A DNA stretch of 64,000 nucleotides from Selaginella moellendorffii (Eukaryota > Streptophyta > Lycopodiopsida > Selaginellales > Selaginellaceae): contig NW_003314283.1 of the NCBI RefSeq assembly GCF_000143415.4, forward strand, positions 923,734-987,733. The letters are read 5' to 3'. The notes beneath the pieces are model-generated. The model searched no databases, was not told where the DNA came from, and saw nothing but the letters and a program-made list of their open reading frames with translations. The translations under genes were made by a program, and so were the position numbers. Below, in pieces: positions 44,280 to 54,297 of this stretch. Numbering within the stretch: the first letter of the stretch is position 1; each line of letters opens with the position of its first letter.

Positions 44280-45285
44280 AAGTTCCCACCGCTAGAACTT
44301 TTTTTCTTCCCGGAAGAAACGATCTGATCCCTGTGCTGCTGGATTTTTATCCTTTTCTCGCTTCCCAACCAAGAATTCCTGTTCTAGTAGCTCCAACTTA
44401 GATCTTGTCCAAGCCCGTACGAAAATCCTTGTCAACCATCACCCACCAAAAGCTCCAAATCTAAAAAAATCTCTCCCAGCCGCTAAGTAGCAATATATCA
44501 TCCCCGCGAATCACTAGAAAAACTAGTCAAGCCGAAGATCTTGAATGTAAGAAGCTCTCACCTAGGAAGGTAATTGCAATGGACTTTACTTACATTCCAG
44601 CGAAACTGCCTGGATGTCGACAGATCAAAAAGAGAAAAAATGGAAAAAAAGAAAGATCGGTCAGCACGACTCCTGGAGATCAACGACGAAATAATCAAAC
44701 CTGCTGAGAGCGATCGATCGATCGATACCATCCATCCAGAAAATTGCCGCGCGGCTCAGAAAAAGTCGCGCCTGGATCCGCGATCGATTCACAATGCCAG
44801 CGGAGAAATTCACATTGACAGCCGAAATATCGCCAGAGATCTTCGATCCGGGCGATCGAGCTGCGATATTGCGGATCGATCAATGCAGGAGCGCGGCGCG
44901 CAGCATAAAATCCCTCTCACCGCGCCTTAACCCTATGCGCTGCCCTTGCTTGCGCCGGGGGCCATGGCGATACCCTCCATCTCGCCATGATCCCCCAAGG
45001 GAAATGCGGGGGAGAATCAGGGAAAAGTCCCGCTGCCACTGCCAGCTCAGCCGACGAATATACCAGGTGGATATTGCTGGGAGCCGTTGATGAGTGGTGC
45101 CAGTGAGGTGTCAGCCGTTAGATAAGCGCAACTTGTAAGCACACTGTCATTTCGTAGCATAGCATGGAAAAGCATACACGATCCAACACGTTAGTGGCTG
45201 TCTATGGAAGATACTTCGTTGTAGATAGTAGCCGATAAAATTCTATTAGATTGAAGTATATGGTATTGGTATAAATTCCCAACAT
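44280..45285. other. Promoter region of the SPRY gene and spacer to tRNA-Ala
   Basis: About 1 kb without a convincing gene. It has GATCGATCGATCGAT and GC-rich stretches (44690-45060) that keep several short frames open without any domain. Confidence 0.55.
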
Positions 45286-45358
45286 GGGGATGTAGCTCAG
45301 ATGGTAGAGCGCTCGCTTAGCATGCGAGAGGCACCGGGATCGATACCCGGCATCTCCA
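45286..45358 (+). tRNA. tRNA-Ala (AGC)
   Basis: 73 bases, full cloverleaf with anticodon AGC in the loop TTAGCAT and T-arm CCGGG-ATCGATA-CCCGG. It is almost identical to the minus-strand gene at 40031-40103. Confidence 0.97.
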
Positions 45359-45494
45359 ACGGAAAAAATATGGCTTTGAGAATATGCTTTTTTGTTGCTT
45401 TAATGATTTTTGAATTATTGTGTTTTAAGATAATATGAATCATATTAATTAAATTATTTAGTAAATATTTGAAGGAATTCTTGCCTCTTGCCAA

Positions 45495-45535
45495 GCGGAT
45501 GTAGCTCAGATGGTAGAGCGCGCGCGGCATCTCCA
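45495..45535 (+). pseudogene. Internally deleted tRNA-Ala copy
   Basis: It keeps the 5' acceptor strand and D-arm (GATGTAGCTCAGATGGTAGA) and the 3' acceptor strand (CGGCATCTCCA). It lacks about 32 bases covering the anticodon arm and most of the T-arm. The break lies in a GCGC run. The downstream flank also resembles the flank of the intact tRNA, so it arose as a local tandem duplication. Confidence 0.9.
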
Positions 45536-45728
45536 AAACATTGAATTATTTAAGGTAATGTGAATAAACGAACATCAAACACAACCTCAGGACGACGGAG
45601 AACAAAAAATCGTTTTTTTTTCTCTCATAAATTTCCATTTTTCTCTTCCCTGTACAACAAGAACATCGCCTACAAAAAAGCTTTGTGTGTGGAGAACCAA
45701 AAACTCAAAAACTCCGTGTTGTTGGCCA

Positions 45729-47627
45729 TCACTTGACGGACTTTGGAGTGGAAGGCGATGGCGATCCCCGCGGCGATGGATAATTGACTTGGCAGGAGCC
45801 GTCGACTTTGCCTTGCTTGGGATCCAACTCCGCCAAGTCGTGCTCCGCCTTCCAAAGCTTGCGCTTCAAGTAGTTCACCCTCTTCTCCGACGCAAGCTTC
45901 TCAAACCTCTCCTTGCTCAGCTCCGCCTCGAGGCTGTCCGCCTGGCTTTGGAGCCCCTTGCACTTGTCACCGTCGATCCCGGCCTGGGTCTGGTACTCCT
46001 TGGTCTTGATCTTACACGTCTCGATTTTGGAGTGAGCCTTCTTCAGCGTCTCCTGAACCACCTGCAACAATGCCAACCAAAGTTTTAGAGTCGATCGATC
46101 ACCATCTTCTTCGAGTGTGAAGTTTAAGCTAGAAGTTTGATCGCTCGGGAAGTTCTGAGAAAAAACAACAGCTCTAGCAGTTTGTCAAGAAAGTAAAAGG
46201 AAGAACAAAGAAAAAGTAGTTTTGTAGCAGGAAAGCTGTGACAACAAGGAGGCAAAACAAACATAAGCTGTAAAAATCGAATCTTGACTGAAAATCACGC
46301 ACAGAAAAAAGAGAAGAAAGGAGACGAACTTGAAAGAAGAATCCTGGTCTAGGACTAGAAATAAGGAAACATTCCTACTTACAGAGATGCAACCCTCGAG
46401 GTGCTGGTTGGCGATCTCCAACCGGATGACTTTGTCACGAACTCTGGCCAGCTTCTTGTTCTCGTTGACAACGTAGTCACGCAAGAGCTTGAGGTGCTCG
46501 ATCAGCCTCTGGAGCCGTCCAATCTCCTCGGCAAAGATATCTCGCTCCACTTTGATTTCCTGTGCCACCGAGTGTTAATACGGAGAAAGAAGAAGCTTGC
46601 ATTGAAAGAAAAAACTGGCAAAAACACTCGCATGATATTCTTACTCTCGTTCTCGTCACGCGGATGTCCTTGCGTAGCAAATTGAGCTCGTCGAGCTGTG
46701 CTTCGTACGTGTTTCTCAGGTCGCCTAAACGAGTCTTCAATCCTGTGCCGTGAAAGAAGAAGAAAGTTTCGTAAGTAGAACAAGAAAGAGAGGAGAGAGG
46801 AAGAACACGAAAGAAGATTACAATTTCTCACAAGCTTGAGAGGACAAAAGCAAGGACGAACCACAGATTCTAGCTCTCAATCTAGACACGCTTCCAGTGC
46901 GAGGAGCTCCTTCTAGACCAAGCATCTCGAGCTCCTCAATGTCCTTCTCAAGCTTCCTGCAGTAAGAAAGAACGTTTGATCCATAGCTCGCAAAGTTCCA
47001 CTTTGATCACTAGCAAGAACAACCAAGAGCAAAAGCTCTAGAACACACAAGAACAAAGAGAACACTAGCAAACTCTAGGAAAGAAGAGAGATCTTGACAA
47101 AGAACAAGAGAAAGAAGAGATGGAATGGGATGGAGTGCTTGCCTGTTTTCCAGATCGATGGTGGAGACATGGACCTTGTGGACCTTGAAGTAGTCGGCTT
47201 GCTCTCGCAAAGCCTTCCTCAAATCCTTCACCTCCTCTATCAAAGACTCCTTGTCCCTGTAAGCCAAAACCAGCCTTTGCGTCCTCACACACGAGCTCCG
47301 GATCTTGGGCGACACTGGCCCCGTCTGTGGCGCCGGCGCCGAGAACGTTGGCGCGATGCAAAACGCAATGCCTCCATCCACCGCCGGGCAAATGCTCCCG
47401 CGCAGAGCTCCCGTGGGCGAGATCCACGTCCCGGCGCCCACACCGCCCACGCTCTTCTCGGCGCTCTCCGCCGATCGAATCGGCTTCCACGGCTCCAATT
47501 TCACGTTGGGGCCGGCATTCACCACCAGCGCCGGGGGCTTGGCCGCGCCGGGAGGGAAATAGATGCTGCCCGAGCGCTGCTGGACGGTGGCCACGCTCCC
47601 CCTGTGGCGAACCATCTTCTTGGCCAT
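45729..47627 (-). CDS. Coiled-coil protein of unknown function
   Basis: Five exons: 47627-47143, 46956-46862, 46742-46645, 46559-46383 and 46061-45729. All phases agree. The first intron begins GC (CAG|GCAAGC) rather than GT. The N-terminal 110 residues are Ala/Pro/Gly-rich and disordered-looking (GSIYFPPGAAKPPALVV). From about residue 125 the chain is almost continuous heptad-rich helix (ESLIEEVKDLRKALREQ, LRKDIRVTRT, LQRLIEHLKLLRDYVVNENK, LASEKRVNYLKRKLWKAEHD). It ends in a Ser/Pro/Lys tail. There is no membrane segment or targeting peptide. I do not recognise the family. A cytoskeletal or flagellar role is conceivable in a plant with motile sperm, but nothing in the sequence proves it. Confidence 0.75.
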
Positions 47628-48085
47628 CACCAATCCTGGCGATCCCGGCTCAGCGTCGCCGATCGCCGCCCAGATCCAGCAACCCTTTTGGAGCTAGATC
47701 CGACCCAGGTGCTCCGATTGCAGCCCCATCCCGCGGATTCGCCGATTTCTCCCTAGGTTTTCCTCCCGCGATTGCGCATTCTTTGCTCATCGCATTGCCC
47801 CTCTCCTGTGCCCAATCTGCCAAATCCGCCACCTGGAGAGCGAGGAGCGAGGCCCGATCGAGCTCCAGAGTAGCCAAGATCCAAGAATTTGGGAGGAGCG
47901 CTGATTTACCGCTGGACAGGGCAGCAAAGATTCAAAAGGAAAGCCCAAACTGCCGCGTTCACGTGAACTACCGCATGAACTGTGACACGTGGCACTTGTA
48001 TTTAGGGCACCTTGATTCTAGGGTTTGGGGATTTTATTTATTTTTTGACCTCTCTTGTGTTCTTCGTCCCCCGCCGTGATCTTCG
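47628..48085. other. Divergent promoter region
   Basis: 458 bases between two start codons facing away from each other, GC-rich on the left and AT-richer near the PDIL5-1 start. It is probably a shared or paired promoter, and no other feature is seen. Confidence 0.55.
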
Positions 48086-48731
48086 ATGGCGCGATTGGTT
48101 GTTGCGATTGCCCTGGCCGCGATCTTTGCGGCGATTGCTGGAGCTGAGGTGATCTCGCTCAACGATGCTACTTTCACTGATAAGGTCTGTACGTTTTCCA
48201 AAATTTCGAGAGATTTTGACCGAAATCTTTGTTTCTTTCGCTGTTTGATCGCTCTCCAGGTGAAGGAGCAAGACACGGTGTGGTTCATCAAGTTCTTCGC
48301 GCCGTGGTGTGGCCACTGGTAACAAATTCCTTTCGCGAGCTCTTTTCTTTTTTTTTTTTCCCGATGGATGGATGGATCGATTTGCTCTTGCGCAGTAAGC
48401 GATTGGCCCCGACCTGGGACGAGCTCGGCAAGGCGATCGAGAGCGAGGCCGGTGTGGAAGTCGCGAGAGTGGATTGCACGGTCGATCGAGCGGTTTGCGA
48501 GAAAGCTGGAGTTAACGCTTACCCGACTCTCAAGATTTTTTACAACGGCGAAGAAGTGAAGAAGTACTCGGGTAAGCTCTTCCTCCGTTCTTCTTTCTCG
48601 TTCACTTTCGATTGATCGATGGTGTTTTGCTTGTTCTTCCAGGAGCTCGCGATCTGGACTCCCTTAAAAAGTTCGCCATCGATTCGGCAGCGGAGATCTC
48701 CAAAGCCAAGCTCGAGAACGACAGTCTTTAA
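48086..48731 (+). CDS. PDIL5-1: Single-domain protein disulfide isomerase, PDIL5-1 type
   Basis: Forms or rearranges disulfides in the secretory pathway. Four exons: 48086-48184, 48260-48318, 48396-48571 and 48643-48731. A signal peptide (MARLVVAIALAAIFAAIAGA) is followed by EVISLNDATFTDK and the thioredoxin core VWFIKFFAPWCGHC, split by intron 2 inside the active site (CxxC = CGHC). Then come ARVDCTVDRAVCEKAGV, the cis-Pro segment AYPTLKIFYNGEEVKKYSG and a charged helix. The length (about 140 residues) and order match Arabidopsis PDIL5-1. There is no KDEL-type ending; the last residues are NDSL. The frame is intact. It runs convergently towards sulfiredoxin, with 163 bases between the stops. 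Confidence 0.9.
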
Positions 48732-48894
48732 CTCGACGAGTGAATTTAACGTAGAAATAAACAAGCTAGACGCTGTAGATAAGAACAGATTGATCAGTTC
48801 ACAGATTGAGATACTACCTTAAGTTCTCCAGATCTTTCTTCTTTTCTTTGTCGCAGAGGTCGCGATTTTTTCGAAGCTCGCGAGATTCCAAGTT

Positions 48895-49553
48895 TCACCG
48901 GAGGTGGTGTCTGCCAAAGCTTTGTTCGTAAAGATCAAAGCTTGGTTTTTGATTGACAAACCTGAGAGTTTCTTTGGTCGCTCTCCGGATCTTACACCGG
49001 ATCGTTGGAAGGCCGAGCTTTTGATGTGCTTCGAATCGATGGCACCCGGAAAATCCTGCGCGAAAGAGATTTTAGAGCAGCCACAAGAAGATCACGTAGA
49101 CTTACCATAGTACTGCCCATCAACCTCCAAGACATCGATCTGGCCACACACACACAGTTTTTGGTTCTTCACTTCACTCTAGCTTTGCTCTTGAATCGCT
49201 CTTGGAAAGGAAAGAAAAGAGTTTTCTTACGGGCTCTTGGAGGCCGATCTCCGCAATGCTGTCCATGAGCGACTTCACTTTGTCGGGATCGTTTGATCGA
49301 GTCCGGAGTAGCGGCCTTCGTATTTGCTCCAGGGGAATATCAGCCACGATTGGGCCCCTGCGCTTGCCAACAAGGGAGCCTAGAAAGAAATTCCATCCCA
49401 AAATCATTCGAGAATTTCGCTCTAGCGGCCCGAAATTTCGATCAAGGAGGAAAGGATCTTACCATTCTCCGATGCCTCAGTGGCGCATCGCACTCTTCCA
49501 GCGCACGGACGCAGCGGCAGCGGCGCTATAATCGTTCCCAACGCTACACGCAT
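48895..49553 (-). CDS. SRX: Sulfiredoxin (plastid type)
   Basis: ATP-dependent reduction of over-oxidised (sulfinic) 2-Cys peroxiredoxins, in plastids and often mitochondria in plants. Start ATG 49553. The first exon encodes a short Arg/Ala/Leu-rich presequence (MRVALGTIIAPLPLRPCAGR). Later exons read VADIPLEQIRRPLLRTRSND, PDKVKSLMDSIAEIGLQEP, then IDVLEVDGQYYG, then the signature FSGCHRFEAHQKLGLPTIRC with the catalytic Cys, then CKIRRATKETL. The last exon is only RHHLR plus stop at 48895. All introns are GT-AG and the frame is intact. The fold belongs to the ParB/Srx superfamily, like the decayed gene at the left end of the window, but the two are not otherwise close. Its start codon lies only about 50 bases from an ATG on the other strand. 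Confidence 0.93.
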
Positions 49554-50534
49554 TCTTGAAGAACCCTAATTAAGACAACCACAGAAATTTAGGGTTCTTG
49601 GATGGCGGCAAGAGAAGGCGCGATGGCGACAGGTCAGTACCTTTCTTCCACCTCGTTTTTGATCGCGTCGCGCGCATTTTCTCCTCCCTGGATGGATTAA
49701 ATACCTGGAGGCGCTTGCGTAGCGCGTGCTTTCTCGTGATTGCTTGCGATTTCTTTGCTCGCTTGGCTTGGCTCCTCTTGCTTGAATTTTTGTTCTTCTT
49801 TCCAGCTCGCGGCTAGTGTCGATCGAGCAATCGATGAGCAACTAGATAGAACAAGCCAAGCGGTCAGCTATCAGCCTCTTTGTTTTTCCTTCCACTCGAG
49901 CCTCATCAATCCGACAAAATACGTCATAAAGGCTCTTGCAGCCGGCAACATCCGTTTTTATTCAGTAATTCTGTACAGTTTCAGCTCGACAAAAAATCTC
50001 GATCTTGATCGATCGATCGATCACAGTGGAAAAGAATTCTTCTCGCTTTGTTTCTTGTGTTCTTGTGTTCTTGGGATACTTGGTTGTGGGTTATGTTAGA
50101 AAATAATCTCGTCAATCAATCAACCATTTCTTCTTCTCTTTCCTTTCCTTTTTTTCTTTTTTGTTGCTTTTTTTCTTTTCTTTTTGTAGCTTTTCTTCTT
50201 TTTTCCTCACTCTGTCGTTCGCTGCGTTGATACACGCACACTTAGACTAGAGCTGAGCTCTTGTTATCTCGATTTTGCAACAGCATAGTGAAGAAAAAGG
50301 GGAAGGGAAAGTGTAGTACCTGAATGAATGTGTGTCTGTCTGCTGGGTGTTCTTATTGCCTATCTCCTGTTTTTTTTTTGCAGTTGCTCTTTCCCTTGTT
50401 GGTGGTCACCTGATTGGATCAAAGAGCTCGTTTTCGTGGAGTTGCTTGGCGTGCTTGCTATCGGATGCGTGTGTGCTACGGCTGGCCGGTATATGAGAGC
50501 TGCTGCGATAACGTATTGAGCTTACTTCCCTCCC
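49554..50534. other. Intergenic, pyrimidine-rich, possible short divergent transcript
   Basis: An ATG at 49602 on the plus strand is followed by MAAREGAMAT and a GTCAGT donor, but every acceptor tried leads to an early stop. No protein is therefore supported, though a non-coding divergent transcript is possible. 50110-50220 is a T/C-rich run. Confidence 0.4.
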
Positions 50535-51454
50535 TTACAGAGCTTGTCCCAGGCGAAGCTCCAGGTCTACATTCGGGTCGTAGTCCTGCAGCATCTTTTT
50601 GCGGTCGATTGTGGAAACCGGACACGACGGAGCTGGAGGAAATGCCCCAAAACGGTTCTTGCTGTCAACCTGCTGGAGTCTCGAGACCCTGGAAGAAAAC
50701 AATTGGAAGTTAGAACATCGTATCAACGAGAAGCAGACCAACTGGTTCCTAAGCAGGAAGGAAATCTGCAGATGTTACGGTATGAGATAAGAGATACGGG
50801 ATACGAGAATACGAGATACGGGACAAGAGATGGAGAATTCGGAAGGGACGAGAAAGATTACGAGCTGTTTTGCGGAGACGTGGTGGTGACGGTTGAAGTA
50901 GTGGGGACTTGGTGGCAGACACCGGTGCCGTTTGCTGGGGCTGGAACAGGATAGAGCCAGCAAAGTCCCAATGCAGGTGCTGCTGCGCTGGTAGAAGAAT
51001 CACCCGGAGCACTGGCAGACGCTGGATTGTTGGTGGAGGAGCGCAAGAGGCCGAGCTGATTGGCATACGCTCTCTCGCGCCTGTGGACGTTCATGTGTCC
51101 TCCCAGAGCTTGAGCGGTGCGGAATTCCCGTGCGCAGAAGCTGCATGAGTAGGATCGAGGAGGCCACTGCTCGCTACAACTTGCAGCATCTTCGGCAAAC
51201 GCTCTCACCTCCCAGGACTCATGATCCACCGCTGCTGCTCCCGGTGCTGCTGCTCTTTGGTGGTGGCTCTTCCAAGCCATTGGCCAGCCAGCTCCAGGAG
51301 CTATAACTGGTGGTGCGTTATGCCAGGCACCATTGCGCTGCTCGGGCTCGTGTTCTTCTCGCTTTTGCTGCTGGAGGTGGAGGTGGAGCTGGTGCTGTTG
51401 CGGATGCTGCTGCTGCTGTTGCTGGAAAGAAGGCACCACCAGGTGAGCAGCCAT
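50535..51454 (-). CDS. SUPERMAN-like single C2H2 zinc-finger repressor with EAR motif
   Basis: A nuclear transcription repressor by family. Exon 1 is 51454-50862 and exon 2 is 50688-50535. The N-terminus is Gln/His-rich ([17 protein letters not shown]). One C2H2 finger has the plant-specific core: [20 protein letters not shown] followed by NVHRRERA. A Ser/Ala/Pro-rich linker follows. Exon 2 ends [14 protein letters not shown], in which LELRL is a canonical EAR (LxLxL) repression motif that recruits TOPLESS-type co-repressors. The order finger-linker-EAR and the single finger match the SUPERMAN/RABBIT EARS group. The intron separating finger and EAR is unusual for a group whose members are often intronless. 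It lies divergent to the candidate gene starting at 51603. Confidence 0.9.
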
Positions 51455-51602
51455 ATATTTCGCTCTCGCAATAATTTTTTTCTCCTTTTTCCTCTAGTTT
51501 AATCAACTGTTGCTGGAATTGGACAGCTTGATCACAGCAGCAGCAGCGGCAGCAGCGGTTTCAGCTCCATCCAATATAAAAGCTTCCTGCGTAGAAGAGA
51601 CA

Positions 51603-52963
51603 ATGAGCGTCCTCCAGCCCGATTCTGGTGTCTCGGGCAAAAAGGAGAAAGAGAGAGGCAGGAGGAAGAAGAAGAAGGAGGCGTAAGTACCCGAGTACTG
51701 AGCTCCACGCTAAGGCTTTCAGCTTTCAGGTAGTTAAGCTCTCTATTCTATGGCCTCCTGTGCATGACTACAACTTCTGGGCCTTAAGCTGGCTACTGGA
51801 ACTTTGTGTGCAGGTGCAGGATCCTACTGACAGTGAGTGTGATTCACAAGGTACTTGCAAACGGGCAACAGACCACATCTTAAGTGGCTTCTCTCCGCAT
51901 TCCCCTGGCACAGTATCAGAGAAAGGATGGACTTGTGTTGTGAGGTATGTATTTGTGCGTTGTATCACACTGCACACTCTCATGCGGTCCTGCATTCCAT
52001 CTCTCCTTTTCTTTTCAGGGGTTGCAGCGGACTCCCCGCGGAAAGGAGTTGTGTGCTCACAGCTCTAATAGGGAGATGGAGACCCGACATATATATCGTG
52101 TATATATACCAAGGAGAGACTGTCACTCACAGCAGGTAACATCGCATTCACTGCTGCTCTGGAACGCGTTTTTTCCTTCCATCTCCTCTTTCTATTTTAT
52201 GTTTCCTCCTTGTTTTTCTCCACGAGTTTTGTTTTTCTCGACATTCCTTTCATGCTCTTGCCTCACCCTTGGCTTTTTGTTTCCTTGTGCATAGATGATA
52301 TCGTTTGAAAGTAGCGGGATGCACAAGCAATACTAATCGCAGCAGCTATGATACTCCGGCAGGAATAGTACAGCGCCGCAGCGAGCGGTGGGGCGGAGCT
52401 TGACAGATCTTGCGTGCCAGCCACCTTCGCCAACTTGAAACTGCTGGAGCTCTCGACACGCACATTGTCAAGTGATCAGGAGGTGGATGTGGATGGACAC
52501 ACAGGCAGCGCAGGTAATCGATTATATGGCTTTGGGGTGTAAGCTGATATTCTCTCAGGTGAGAAGAACGAGGTCGTTTCCATTTTGGGTGAGCCGGCAA
52601 GGACTTCTCGTACTACTTCTCTCCACCGGTGATGGTGTCGTGTGGTTATCTTAGTCACTTGGTGCTTAACTTAAGTGGCTGTTGGAACAGTGCGATCGCT
52701 TCGACATTCCCAAGGGATCCAGTAGCTGTGATAATTCGTGGACAAAGAGCAGGAGCGGTGGGCGAGATTGGAGATGGCACGCCGAGAAAACTCCAAAAGA
52801 GGTACTTTGGAGTTTCTCAAAGCTTGAATGGAGTGAGAACTCTCTCGGACTTAACTCCACAGGCCGGCAACCGGCTGGAAGCAAGAGCAAGGCGACACCT
52901 CCCGCTGGCGAAATGCTGGCCGGAGGATCTCTCGCAAACAACAACTTGGATTTGCCCGAGTGA
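51603..52963 (+). CDS. Candidate multi-exon gene, structure unresolved, no family
   Basis: Starts at ATG 51603 with a strongly basic exon (SGKKEKERGRRKKKKEA) ending at a GTAAGT donor (51683). Later stretches lie between plausible acceptors and donors and keep frame with each other. One is at about 51885-51943. Another is at about 52020-52136 (LQRTPRGKELCAHSSNREME), and one at about 52367-52512 (LKLLELSTRTLSSDQEVDVD). A pair follows at 52561-52628 and about 52676-52963 (EQCDRFDIPKGSSSCDNSWT, KTPKEVLWSFSKLEWSENS), ending at a TGA. The joins near 51700-51830 and 52290-52370 could not be resolved. It may be a real gene, a pseudogene, or a long transcribed leader of the neighbour. No domain is recognised. 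Confidence 0.35.
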
Positions 52964-54297
52964 CAAACAAGGTGAGTGTTTGCTTTGTTGCTACTTTTGC
53001 ATTATAAAACAGCCTCTTGTTTCAATGCCCCACTTTGGCAGCTTCCATGGCAACAAAGACTCTGCGAAGGACCGAGTGAGGAAAACACTGGCGTGATCGC
53101 GAATAATTTCGCGCGTAGTTTAGCATTTGGACTGCGAATCCGAGGACTAAAGCCGCATTATCTTCGTCCCAGCCTCGACGAGCAAGCTTGCTCGGTGTTT
53201 GATTGATTGTCCCTGTGGACTTTGCCCGCGAATGCGCGCGCGCCACGCGTCGCCCGGCCATACGCCACGAAAGGAATGTTTAAAAGCGTCTTTGAGATAA
53301 AATCTAGGCTGCCAGCTTAGTGCCACGTGGCGCTGGGGATCTCATGGGTCTTGTTTAGGGTTTGGGCGATCGGCGAGCGAGCGAGCGAGCAGCGCCGGCG
53401 GCGGCGCGGCGGCTGGAATTCACTCAGGTGAGAGCCCAGACGATCTCCTCCAGCTTTGATTTCGTGATTCATCGGCCTGGAGCTGCAATCATGGCAATGT
53501 GGCTGTGTATTTATTCGCATTCTTACTTCGAGCGTAATTACTCTCTCTCTCTCTCTCTCTCTCTCTCGCTCGCTCTCGCTACCTGTGAGTTGCCCCGCCC
53601 CGCGCCTGAGCTGCCAGATCGGTGTGAGTGAGAGTGGCGATTTTTCGTTTTTTTTTAAAATTTTTTTTTCTTGGGTTCCCATTTTGGGTAGAGGAATGAG
53701 AATAATCTCCTGTGATCATGCCTGTTGTTCTGCTTGTTCTGCCTGTAAGGCCTGGTTTACCAGTTATTTCCATTTTTTTTCTCCTCTCTCGCGAAGTCAA
53801 CAAGCGAAAAGAAAAAAGAAAGAAAGAAATGCAGAGAGAATTTCGTGTGGCTCCACTGTTCTCACAGATTGTTCTTTCCGTCAGCTCATCAGCCAGTGGC
53901 ATTTACTTTGTGATGGTTTCTTCGTCTCATTTGGAGCATTGATTCTGGAGAGCTTGTACAAGCAGCTTTCTAGCAGGGTGCCGCTTTCACTTGGAGGTGA
54001 CTTCTTTGCCTTGCTTCCGAATCCCGGGTCCATCTTCGACATGATATCTGATCTCTGTTGCGTTCTTGTCAGGCCAGCCAGCGAAACTCACTGGGTGTGC
54101 GATTTTCGGCCAGATTTGGACCAGTCCCACATGGTATTTAGAATAGTCTGGACGGTTCTTGATGTAGGCAGTGTTTGAGGAAGCCGAGTGAGTTATTACA
54201 ATTGGTAAGTGAAGCCAAAATCATCATACTTAAGGCTGCTCTAATGGAACTTGTGTGTACTTTCAGGATAGCGCCCTCAACCAAAGTACTGGAAGTT
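52964..54297. other. Spacer and probable 5' leader of the tail-anchored coiled-coil gene
   Basis: Contains GCGAGCGAGCGAGC (about 53374-53390), a GGCGGCGGCGC run followed by a CAG|GTGAGA donor near 53428, and a CT dinucleotide run at 53541-53577. A further donor (GTAAGTG, 54205) and acceptor (TTTCAG, 54266) just before the start codon suggest untranslated, spliced leader exons. No protein is supported. Confidence 0.5.

Noticed and set aside
44574-45090. Open frames in the GATC-rich region upstream of the SPRY gene
   Set aside because: Low-complexity composition, two conflicting frames and no domain. It is more likely promoter or leader.
47094-48079. Plus-strand frames of 220-250 residues near 47.1-48.1 kb
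   Set aside because: Complement of the GC-rich first exon of the coiled-coil gene. They are Arg/Pro-rich without domains.
49602-49846. Divergent small protein starting at ATG 49602
   Set aside because: All acceptors tested give a stop within a few codons.
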